Shown one piece after another: positions 1 through 14,356 of a DNA stretch of 64,000 nt; position 1 is the stretch's first letter; every line of letters starts with the position of its first letter. This DNA comes from Tenrec ecaudatus. Taxonomy: Eukaryota; Chordata; Mammalia; Afrosoricida; Tenrecidae. The notes under the pieces were generated by a model. The model worked only from the letters and a program-made list of their open reading frames with translations, ran no database searches and was not told the origin of the DNA. Location of the stretch: positions 75,264,494-75,328,493 of the forward strand of contig NC_134535.1 of NCBI RefSeq assembly GCF_050624435.1. Reading direction: 5' to 3'. Position numbers and translations under genes: made by a program.

Positions 1-48
1 TGTTTTTCAATTACAGTATTTTTCCTGTGTTTTCTTTTTTCCCCCCAG

Positions 49-5800
<5,752 letters not shown>

Positions 5801-6180
5801 GAACTGCATACCGCCTCGGTCCTTCTCCCTATGTCTTGACCCTCAAGCCCCCTCCCACACGCACGCCCATGTCATGGTGTTCCTCCCCAGTGTTGGGAAA
5901 GCAGGCATGTCTAAACTCCGCCTAAACCGGGGAAACCCCGGGCGTTTGGGGTGAGGTGAAAGCATTGCACGGCTACGTACAGGCGGGTAAGAAGCTGCCA
6001 GACCGCTGGCCGTTGTTCTAGCCACTGTGCCTGGTGTGCCCATGAGGTTCAGGGGTGCCAAGGATGAGCCCAAATAGTTGGAAGTGTACTTGAGGAGCCT
6101 AGGGAAGTGTCGGATTTCCAGTATGGAAGCCTCTCATGAGCTTAATAACTGGTAAAGTGCCCGACCCTGCAGCCAGGCCA

Positions 6181-6358
6181 GGTGCCATGGGGAAGCAGTT
6201 AGCAGCTAACCAGACGGCCAGTAGTTCCCACCCAGCAGCCCCTCCAAAGGAGAGGGCCGAGGCAGCCTGCTCCCTTAGAGACGGAGGCCCTCTGGGCAGC
6301 TCTCATCTGCCCGGTGATGTTGCGATGAGTTGGAATCAGCTCAACCAGCAGTGGGTTT
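6181..6358 (+). repeat. AfroSINE in the STAT2 3' UTR
   Basis: Decayed AfroSINE: box-B-like region, CAGCAGCCCCTCCAAAGGAG (from 'ccagccgctccgcgggag') and the tail TGCGATGAGTTGGAATCAGCTCAACCAGCAGTGGGTTT. Confidence 0.7.
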
Positions 6359-7070
6359 AAGTTTGGTGTAAAGGAAAATTGGCGCACCCTGACACTGCAA
6401 CCTCTCAGTGGGGAAACACAGACACAGGAAAGGACTCCTCTTCAGTCCGGGGCCTCCCTGGTGTCTCGGGTCACTGTTCCTGTAGTTTCCTCCTGACTCA
6501 GGCCCATACTGGCTTCTTCTCCCTCGGGGGCAGAGGGCTCTCTGCCTCACCCCACCATGCGCAGCTCTGTCCTGAAGAAGGCCATCAGGAGGCAGGCCTC
6601 CTGCCCTTGGCAGCCTCCCAGCTGCCCCTAAGTAAGCTGCATCCTGCCCCCCCCTGCAGACGGGTGCCGCCAACCCACCAGGCTCCTGGAGCTGGGCACC
6701 CCGTCTCCTCTTGCCCATGGCTGAGGGCACAGAGCACTCCTGGCGAGCATCTTCAGAGGAAAACAAGTGTCCTGGGCCTCAGCTCTTTCTCTAGTAAGGT
6801 AGCACCCCTTTTTGTCCAGTAACAACGCTTACCTGAAGGAAGGGCATCTCTTCCTCGGGTCTGCGCCCAGGTGTCTGGCGCCTAAAACCTTCAAGGTTCT
6901 TCATGGCATGGTGGCCCGCCTCACACTCTCGCCAGCCCGGGAGCCCCAGGGTTGGCTGCTGGTGTCCCGGGAGGGGGACCTGAAAGTGAGACCCAGAGCT
7001 TGTAGCTCTTTCCTGCCTGGTGCGTCTGGAGTGGCCCTGTTTGGAAGGGGCCTTCTGAGCAGGTGTGACC

Positions 7071-7076
7071 AATAAA
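7071..7076 (+). promoter_or_regulatory. STAT2: STAT2 polyadenylation signal AATAAA
   Basis: Canonical hexamer in GTGTGACCAATAAACCCTG, followed within about 20 bases by a GT-containing stretch. It is the first strong signal after the STAT2 stop codon. Confidence 0.75.
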
Positions 7077-7314
7077 CCCTGTACTGACCCAGGAGTGTTT
7101 CAGCTTTGAATGCCTTCATTTCTCTGCACACACAGACTCATGTCCTTTGGGACACGGGCAGGTCTGAAGGACAAGGTCCACAAAATGGACAGCCTGTCCC
7201 CCCCCCCCCCCAATGCCCCTAATGTCACGGTCCTTCCTTGGTCTTCCCTCCTGTTGAGGGCAGCCCTTTCTGTCTCTTAGACTCTTGTCGTGGGAGCTTT
7301 GAGCCGTCGAGCGC

Positions 7315-7485
7315 AACTCTGGTGGTGCTGTGGGGTTAGCACTGGATTACTAACCACAAGGCCAGTGATTCAAACCCACCCATCCCTCCTGGGGAGAAAG
7401 ATGAGGCTACCTGTCCCGTAAAGATCCACCACCTTGGAAAGCCTTGATAGGGCTCTTTGAGTCAGACTCGATGGTAGTGGGTTTG
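7315..7485 (+). repeat. AfroSINE
   Basis: CTCTGGTGGTGCTGTGGGGTTAGCACTGGATTACTAACC resembles the tRNA-like head, TGGGGAGAAAGATGAGGC the middle and GAGTCAGACTCGATGGTAGTGGGTTTG the tail. It lies just past the STAT2 cleavage site. Confidence 0.8.
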
Positions 7486-7819
7486 CCTAGGTGGAGTGAG
7501 CACCAAAGGTGTTGGGAGGGGACAGATACTTACACAGCCCAGTGGTGGTAAAGCCAACATACAAACCTGATTCCGCATGCCTCCAAACCATGTCCTTTCC
7601 AACAATGCATCTATGGAGAGAAGAGAATCACAGGCCCCTTCTTCTTTCCCAAGGCAGTTCAGTTAGCACCTCGGGAACCACATTTCCTTCCCCAGGGGCC
7701 AGCAGATGGCCCCCTTGAAGGGGGAACCCTCTTGGTTAGGAGCGTTTGCCTTCATCTTCCGGGAATGCTCTTGCGCAAGAGGGAGTCCGATTTTTGCGCC
7801 TGCAGTGAGCAAGGCTCTT

Positions 7820-8350
7820 TTTAGTTTGTTTTTTTTTAATTTTTATTTTAAAGCTTTATTGGCACCAAATTCGCATATCACACAATTCAATAGTTCGATC
7901 ATATCCAGGAGAGTTGTGTAGCCATTACCACAATCAATTTTAGAATATTTTTTCCACCCCACCCCCATGGTTAAATACATAACTTTAAAAATGAGTGTGT
8001 AATCATCAGTTCTAGAGTGCTCCCTCCCCTCTCCCACATACATTGCTCCCTCAACCCCCGCATCCTCCCCATCTCCCACCCATACTCCTCCCTTCCCTAT
8101 AAATCCTTGTAACAGTTCCTATCTCTACACCTCTACTTCTGTCCTTCGAAAACTGGAAAACTCAACAGAAACAGTGAAGAGCAAACAAAGTGGTAAGGAT
8201 GAAATAATAGATAAAAATGCAAATAGTGGATAAGAAAAGACCACCATAAATATTTAGCCAGCGAGGAATTTTTGTCATGGAACAAGCAAGAAATACTCGC
8301 TCCTAGAAGAATCTTGTGGGGATCTGCCAGAGGCTTGATCGGGCTAGATG
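7820..8350 (-). mobile_element. L1-A insertion, 5'-truncated, with exact 15-bp TSD
   Basis: A T-rich start (poly-A tail on the minus strand) is followed by TTTATTGGCACCAAATTCGCATATCACACAATTCAATAG and GTTGTGTAGCCATTACCACAATCAATTTTAG, matching a well-known mammalian L1 3' region (L1M-type, family name from memory). The 531-base insert is flanked by GTGAGCAAGGCTCTT at 7805-7819 and 8351-8365. It lies between the convergent 3' ends of STAT2 and IL23A. No ORF remains. Confidence 0.85.
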
Positions 8351-8624
8351 GTGAGCAAGGCTCTTGTCCTTGGCCAGAGAGTGAAGGAGGCCCTGTATGA
8401 TCTAGCCTCCATCTCTACAATCCCATTCTGCTTGCTCAGCCATTCAGGGATCAATGTCGGGAAGATCCCAGCTATTTCAATCTATTCTAAGGGGTCATGG
8501 GAAAATACCACTCTTCACTATGACTCTTCAGAGAAAGAAAAAAGGGATACATATTGTAGTCCTTTGGCCTCGTTTTCCATTTCATGCATCTCTCCCAACC
8601 CAGCCTAGAAATTTGACTCGGACA

Positions 8625-8838
8625 TTCACATAAATAAATCTTTATTGAAAAAGCACATCATTCAGTATAAATATAATAAATAATCCTCCCATGAGCATAA
8701 AGAACAAATATTCCCACCAAATAAATACTCAGTCTTGTCATCGGTCAGCCTCATCAGTCATCCCATTGCTGGCTCGGTAGATTTGATCTCGCCCTTGTTG
8801 AGCCATGGAGACGGCATCACCAGAAGGCGTTGGTGTTA
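8625..8838 (-). other. IL23A: IL23A 3' UTR with AU-rich elements
   Basis: The interval between the IL23A stop and its poly(A) signal is AT-rich on the coding strand and contains three ATTTA pentamers (minus-strand sense, at 8722-8726, 8677-8681 and 8668-8672), the first in GTATTTATTTGG. Such elements destabilise many cytokine mRNAs; their function here is inferred. Confidence 0.75.
8641..8646 (-). promoter_or_regulatory. IL23A: IL23A polyadenylation signal
   Basis: TTTATT on the plus strand is AATAAA on the coding strand, about 190 bases after the IL23A stop codon and after the AU-rich elements. Confidence 0.75.
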
Positions 8839-9879
8839 GGGGCTCAGAGTGGCTGCTCCGTGGGCAAAGACCCGGGCAACCACAGCCACAAAGGCCTGCA
8901 GGTTCCGTAGGATTTTGAGCCTCAGAAGGCTGCGCTGCCAAGGCAAGCTGGGACTGGGGCTGGGTGCCAGCTGAGTCTCCTGAGGGTGGTCCTCGGACTG
9001 AAAGGACAAGACACAGTGAAAGAGGGCTCCAGTCCCTGGGTCCCCCAGCCCGTCTGACATCTGGAAGCCCCCATCCTCCGGGTCCCCAGTTCATACCTGC
9101 ACAAGGTGACGGAGGACCAGGAGGGAGGCATGCAGCTGGCTAACGGGGCCATCAGGGTGTAGGGAGGGCTCCCCAGTGAAAATGTCGGAGCCTAGCAGGT
9201 TCTCATAGAACACTAGGCCCTGGTGGATCCTTTGCAGGCAGAACTAGAGGGAAGATGGCAGTCAGGGAGGTGAGGAGCTCCACCCTACTCGGGTGCTTTA
9301 CCATCTCAGACCATCCTGCCCAGCAGGCTTCCTGGGTGCCCCTCCCTCGTGGCCCAGCCCCATCTTCCTGCTACCTGACTATTGTCTCGGAGTCCTTGGG
9401 GATCACAGCCATCCCTGCACTGGATATGAGGACCATCCTCTGTCGTCTCGTCCTCGCCCTCCTCTCTTGGGAGCTCCTGAAACGTAGGGAAGAAGGGGTG
9501 GGAAGAGTGAAAAGGTGACCCGAGTCCTTTCAAACAGGTCCGTAAGTCTCCCTGGGACCCCACTTCCTGGTCACCCTCTCGCTCTTTGATGGCCATGAAA
9601 CAAACCACCCTCCCCGCCGCCCCCCGCCCCGCCCTAGCCCCCAGCCTCCCCTCTGCCACAGTCCTTGAGGATTTGGAGAGGCTCGCTGAAGCTGCCACTC
9701 ACCACGTGTCCCACTGATGGATGTCCACTCCAGGCCAGGGTGCAGAGCTTCTGGGAGAGCTGTTGGCCCTCAGCCCAGGCCGGGCTGCTGCTCCCAGGTA
9801 CGGGCGCGGCCCGGCCCTCAGTGGTCCAAGGCAGCAGCCACAGCAGCAGCATGGCTATGCTCCCCTGCGGCGGCCGCAT
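8836..9879 (-). CDS. IL23A: IL23A, interleukin-23 p19 subunit (complete)
   Basis: p19 pairs with IL12B (p40) to form secreted IL-23, which sustains Th17 responses. Four coding exons on the minus strand: 9879-9703, 9476-9375, 9243-9097, 8997-8836, 195 codons plus TAA. All borders are AG/GT. The protein has a hydrophobic signal peptide ([18 protein letters not shown]...), [29 protein letters not shown], the conserved [32 protein letters not shown] and the C-terminal helix [21 protein letters not shown], as expected for a four-helix cytokine. Human p19 is 189 aa by memory; the extra residues fall mainly in the signal peptide and acidic loop. I start at 9879 because it matches the position of the family start; an in-frame ATG ten codons in is an alternative. 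It converges on STAT2 and diverges from PAN2. Confidence 0.97.
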
Positions 9880-9975
9880 CTCGGTGCCTGACACCAGTCC
9901 CTGTGGAATCTGTCCACTTCCCCGTCTGAGCCGATGCTCTCCGGTTACTGCTGTCTTTTCTCAGCTGCTTCCTGT

Positions 9976-10072
9976 TCTTTTCCTCCTCTTATCTCGGAGT
10001 CTCTTTTTAAGGTCCCTGCATGGTGGGCCCGCCCTTTATCCCAGAGGTGATTCACTGCAGGTGGGATTCCCC
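9976..10072 (-). promoter_or_regulatory. IL23A: IL23A core promoter: TATA-like box and NF-kB site
   Basis: On the minus strand a TATA-like TTAAAAAG lies at 10010-10003. About 30 bases downstream is AACAGGAAGCAGCT (9976-9963), which resembles the start of the human IL23A mRNA as I recall it. A perfect NF-kB decamer GGGATTCCCC (10063-10072) sits some 90 bases upstream of that start. Rel/NF-kB control of p19 is established; the assignment of this copy is inference. Confidence 0.65.
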
Positions 10073-10466
10073 TCCCTGCATCATCCGCGGTGGGGAGCCC
10101 AGGTATGCAGCCTCCGTTCCAGGGGATTTGAATCTGGTTGCTGTGGCTGGAGGCCAGGGACGGGTCATATGTGTAATGCTCTCCAGGAATCACAGTGCAC
10201 GTATGTAGACAGGGCGGAGCTTGTCTTGATCAAGTTCCTTCCTGAATAACCTTTCCCTGATCTTTTTGTCCTTCAAAAAGAAAAACGGGAAAAAGCTATG
10301 ACCCAGGTGATCTCTTATTTTCTCACCTCCCGCTGGGGAAACAAACCAAGAGAGAAAAGCACATTCATTCATCTCACAGTAGATTGACAAGCTCAGCGTA
10401 GAAGGCCTTTGGGGTTCCCACCTGATGCCCCTTATTTCAGAACAAACGAGAGAGGACCGTGGGTGG

Positions 10467-10930
10467 GGGTCAGGCAGCCCTCCCTGCAGAAGTTGGAAGT
10501 GTCGCTGCGGGGGGAGAGAGAGGGTTGATGCTAAGGACCACCTGCTTCCTCAGCGAAGGGCTGCAGCCCACAGCTGTGTTGGTTGTAGCTGAGGCGGCGC
10601 GGATTGCCAGGCTTTTCTTCAGCACCATTGTTTGGTGGGTTTCAATGATCCGTCTTTTGCGTTAGCACTTAGCAGGGACCCGTTGTGTCATCCAAAGGGC
10701 CTGCCTTACAATGGTTACTTTTCTCTGTTGGGAATGGTGTTATTTTCACTTGGTGGTTCTGCTTTCGGAGGAGACGGTGGCTGTGAAGGCACCTTGTGGA
10801 CAGCGGCGACGTACGGATGCTGTACGCAGTCTTACTGCTCTCCCACGGCAGGCCTCCCGGCAGAAGTCAGAAGGGTGGCTGCAGAGGGAGGGTTGATGCT
10901 AAGACCCACCGGAGGCCTCAACCCTAGCGG
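10467..10930. repeat. Diverged direct repeat upstream of IL23A
   Basis: GCAGAAGTTGGAAGTGTCGC...GAGGGTTGATGCTAAGGACCACC (about 10486-10542) recurs as GCAGAAGTCAGAAGGGTGGC...GAGGGTTGATGCTAAGACCCACC (about 10859-10911). The two are some 370 bases apart, in the same orientation. I do not recognise the family; it may be a local duplication or two copies of one element. Confidence 0.6.
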
Positions 10931-11599
10931 TCCAAGGGTTCTGGTTCTTTGGGAGCTGCAGTGATCAGGGGCTGAGAATCCGACTCTGGTATTCCAGCGG
11001 CCAGCGCCTAACCTTAGCCTAGGAAGGGCAGGAGGTCTGGGAAGGGGAAGGTACACAGAGCCAGGGAAGTAGGCCAGTCCTTGAGCCTGTTGCACCCCTG
11101 GGTAAAATCCTGTCACCGATGGCGTCACCCTCCACGATGCAACCCACAGGGAGACAGCTCAGAGTGTGAGATTGGGCGTGGGAGCAGGGGGAGGGGGGGT
11201 CCCAAACTGGGGCTGCCCCAACCCCAGTGGAGGGTCCCAGGGCAAAAGGGACGTCAGTATGAGGCCACAGGTGACCACACAACCGGCTCCCCCAGCCTCC
11301 CCTAGAGGATGACCCTTTTCCTCTGAGAAACTTGCCTTCAAGGGGGGTCTCCCTTCCCTTCAACACTGCCCAATGAAACCTCTGGCCCAAATAGTATGAC
11401 TCGGTGGTGAATCTACCCTTTGGATGAAACGTAGTTTCCGCACCAGAGAGGTTACCGAGGTTTGTTGGGCAACGGTTTGCCTCCCACGCACGCAGAGGGG
11501 ACACGGGTGGCATAAGGATATTGGAGGCAGTAGGGTGGGGACCTCACCTCACTTGTGTATCGTCTTTCATGCTCTTCTCACCTCTGGGAGCCATGAAGG

Positions 11600-11850
11600 A
11601 TAGTGGATGAAAAGTGAAGAGGAGGAGGAGGAGGAAGTAGGACCCTGGGGGTGAGAAGGGCAAGAGTGAGTTGGAGGCACGGGGCTGGGTCACTTTGTTT
11701 CACTTCCTGGTGCTGCCGGAGCTGCACAGGAAGCAACGCTGGTGGGGCAGCTGTGGGGCTGTTGTGTTGCAGGAACTGCTTCCAGGGCGGCATCGGACTT
11801 GGAGCTACTAAAGGCACTTGACGTCAGCTGAGACAACCGGTATGCAAATC
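11600..11850. promoter_or_regulatory. Candidate immune enhancer between IL23A and PAN2
   Basis: Motifs cluster here: IRF-like GAAAAGTGAA (11609-11618), an ETS-IRF composite GGAAGTGAAA on the minus strand (11707-11698, consensus GGAANNGAAA), further ETS cores, a palindromic CRE TGACGTCA (11819-11826) and an octamer ATGCAAAT (11842-11849). The location, about 1.7 kb upstream of the IL23A start, fits control by PU.1/IRF in myeloid cells. Motif presence is seen; activity is inference. Confidence 0.35.
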
Positions 11851-11944
11851 ACATTTCCCAGACACTCCTAAGCTAGCCTTCCTAGTTAGGTGTTCAGACT
11901 CTAAATCCAGGTGAAGATGGTTAATTAGTAACCTAGATGATAGT

Positions 11945-12365
11945 AATAGCCAGGGCTAAGATCTCTCCAACTCTGACTTTACAAACGTTCATGCTCACAA
12001 CCACTTTGGAAGATTGGTTCTATTGTGATCCTTCTGTTACAGCTACAGGGAGCACTGGTGGCAGAGTGGTCACGAATTGGGCTGTGACCCTCAAGGTCTG
12101 AAGTTCGAAGTCACCAGCTGCTCTGAGGGAGAACGATGTGCTTTCTGTGATAAAGAGTTAGTCTTGGAATCCCAGGGGCAGTTCTACCCTATCGGGTCAC
12201 GATGAGTCGGAACTGACTGGATGGCAGTTGGGTTGAAAGAGCTGTGTTACAGATAAAGAAACCGAGCTCCAGCGATCACTGACTTGCGCACACAGCTAGT
12301 ACGTAGCCAGAATCCCAGGGCAGACAGTTTGGCTCCCGAGAGCCTGTATTCTTAATGACTGCATT
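11945..12365 (+). repeat. MIR relic split by an AfroSINE
   Basis: The left part (to 12042, ...TTCTATTGTGATCCTTCTGTTACAG) and right part (from 12244, TTACAGATAAAGAAACCGAG and CACACAGCTAGTACGTAGCC) together read as one MIR in its normal order, interrupted by the younger SINE. Confidence 0.6.
12046..12235 (+). repeat. AfroSINE inserted in MIR
   Basis: A near full-length copy: GGAGCACTGGTGGCAGAGTGG (tRNA-like head), GTTCGAAGTCACCAGCTGCTC, CTACCCTATCGGGTCACGATGAGTCGGAACTGACTGGATGGCAG (tail; given in adjoining parts). TGTTACAG at 12035-12042 and 12245-12252 is the likely target duplication. Confidence 0.85.
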
Positions 12366-12601
12366 ACATTTGAGTACTGCCGAGAAGCCGACTTAGAATA
12401 GAGCTCATTTTTTGTAGGATCTCAGGGTCCCTCCGGTTCTGTAACTCTTAGGGGTCTGCAGCAGGGTCTCTCTCGACTGGAAACCTCTGCATGCGCTATA
12501 AAAACAAGTCAGCAGCTGAGTTAAAGTGCCCTGCAGACACGCCACATTCCAGGTCCCATCCAATGCAGTGTAAGACCCTAGAACTCCCTTGGAATTGTTG
12601 C

Positions 12602-12766
12602 TAAAAAAACTCACTGCCATCGAGTCGATTCCGACTCATAGCGACCCTGTACGACATGACAGACCTGTCCCTGTGGGTTCTCGAGACGGTAACTGTTTCT
12701 GGGAGTAAAAAGCCACCTTTTTCTCCCTTGGAGGAGCTGCTGTTGAAGCTAATGCAGGAGGCAAAT
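12602..12766 (-). repeat. AfroSINE (antisense)
   Basis: Starts with an A-rich run and CACTGCCATCGAGTCGATTC, CGACTCATAGCGACCCTGTA, then GGGAGTAAAAAGCCACC and TTTTTCTCCCTTGGAGGAG, the reverse complement of the AfroSINE middle. Confidence 0.85.
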
Positions 12767-13289
12767 GTCTCCCTCAGCTAAGCGTATCCCCCTCTAGCCG
12801 ATAAAGTCCAGGTCAACCGGCCAGCTGGAGGAGGCAGCTTGTTCCCTGGCAGGGTTCGGGCCGGGTGGAGGGTACAATCACGGCGCCAGTTTCACATGGA
12901 TGTCTTCACGGGAATAACTTGAACCACGTAACAAGCCTGGCTCCCACTTCCTTTTTTCTCTTGCTATCTGGAAACGAGAGGAAATGCCAGCGAGTTTCAG
13001 GAGCAGCAGTCAACGGCTGACTGTGGGGAGCGCAGTACAGCCCGTCCTGGGAATGCCCGGCGATCGTTTTAGTTTCCAGAGGTGGTTTTTTTTTTTGCCT
13101 TTTTAAATCATTAAAAAACCCTCTCAAACCCACAACTCGAGGTGACGACAGGCCGAGTGCGGCTGCAGCCGAGGGTTTCTGAGGCTGCAGATCGTTCGGG
13201 GACAGCAGCCTCACCTTCCTCCCGCAGAAGTTTCCTGTCCAAGTTTGGAGCTCGTATTTTCTGTTAAACATTTTTAAAAAGCATGTGTG

Positions 13290-13646
13290 GGCGGGTGCTT
13301 AAAACGGAAGTGTTAGCATAGCGCTCCCGCCCGTCCAGAGGCCGACTGCGTTTGTCCCCGTCGGCGCCCCGTAAGCGCGGGGCTGCCCGGCGCGCGCGTC
13401 ACTCGAGCTTTCCCGCAGCCGTTAGTACTTGGCTCCTTCTGATTGGCTTAGACGCCCGCCGGCTCCTCTCTGATTGGAGGGTGTGACTGGGAGTTGGCCG
13501 TTCTTCCCTCCATAGGGCTAGGTTGAGCCCGAGGCGCGGGGGAGAATTGGGGAAACTGGGATTTCCCGCGGACCTGACGGCGCTTGCTCTCCCCCTACTC
13601 GTTTTAAGTCCACGCGCTCCAAAATATCCGCCATGGAGAAATCTTG
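13290..13646 (+). promoter_or_regulatory. PAN2: PAN2 promoter / first-exon region
   Basis: A CpG-rich block (13310-13410, e.g. GGCGCGCGCGTCACTCGAGC) is followed by two inverted CCAAT boxes (CTGATTGG at about 13439 and 13469). A YY1-like ATCCGCCATGG lies at 13626-13636. A possible first-exon donor follows, CTTG|GTAATG at 13647. There is no TATA box. The transcription start and the noncoding exon are inferred. Confidence 0.5.
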
Positions 13647-13719
13647 GTAATGACCCATTCCCCAAGCACCCCAGGAACACATCTGACCTCTGCCCTCATC
13701 CCTCCCCTCCTTGCCGCCG

Positions 13720-13870
13720 GGGGAGAATTCTGGGTAACCGATTTCTCTGGTCTCCCCAGAGGCTTCTGGGTAACTAGCCGTGTTCATCCCCCCCCACCCC
13801 CCACCCCGCCCCAATTGTGGGTAACTGGCCATTCTTATTCTTCCCCAAGGAACATTAGGTAGTTATATTG
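13720..13870 (+). repeat. Degenerate GGGTAAC tandem motifs near the PAN2 5' end
   Basis: GAATTCTGGGTAACCGATTT (13726-13745), GGCTTCTGGGTAACTAGCC and CAATTGTGGGTAACTGGCC follow at roughly 40-50-base spacing, with weaker relatives on either side (AATTGGGGAAACTGGGATTT at 13535, AACATTAGGTAGTTATATTG at 13851). They could be an ancient tandem repeat or clustered factor sites. I recognise no family. Confidence 0.5.
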
Positions 13871-14356
13871 CAGAGAGTTTTAGGAAACGGACTTATCTTG
13901 TTCTCTTTACCTCCCAATTCCCCGCCCCCAACTCTGGGGAACAACCAAGCCCCCTTCCCTGCAATTTCTGCTCCCTTTATCTGATGCATGGGACAGAACC
14001 AAACATATGAAGCCAGATGGGAGGTACAAAAGAAATCAAGGATTAGGTTAAATAGGGGAGTGGGGCGGGGAGGATGGAAAGAGACATTGGCCGTCCCACC
14101 TCCACCTACTGCAGTCCCTTCCTGCCTATTTATCCTCCGCCTGACAGCCTTACCCTTTTGCCGGCCATGTGTCCCACACAACCGAGAAGACACAAAGCAT
14201 CAATAGCTGGGCCTACCCTCACTCAGCCACCTTTTTCCCATTGCAGGCCATGATGCCAGCTGTGTACCTCCCGGTGCTGTGCTGTCCTGCTGAAGGTGGG
14301 GTCAGGCATCTAAAGGGGCCGTGGCAGGGAAGGGTCTAATTGCTGCCAATATCATC

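Larger units (their letters stand above)
5801..7092 (+). other. STAT2: STAT2 3' UTR
   Basis: The stretch from the stop codon to a canonical AATAAA at 7071-7076 has no splice signals and no convincing ORF. It carries an AfroSINE-derived segment (about 6181-6358), so part of the UTR is transposon-derived. The exact cleavage site is inferred to lie about 15-20 bases past the signal. Confidence 0.75.

Noticed and set aside
6379-6822. 147-codon frame in the STAT2 3' UTR
   Set aside because: No codon-bias signal, domain, splice signals or homology that I recognise.
9634-9894. Earlier IL23A start at 9894
   Set aside because: The triplet there is GTG, not ATG; the first ATG, at 9879, fits the family start.
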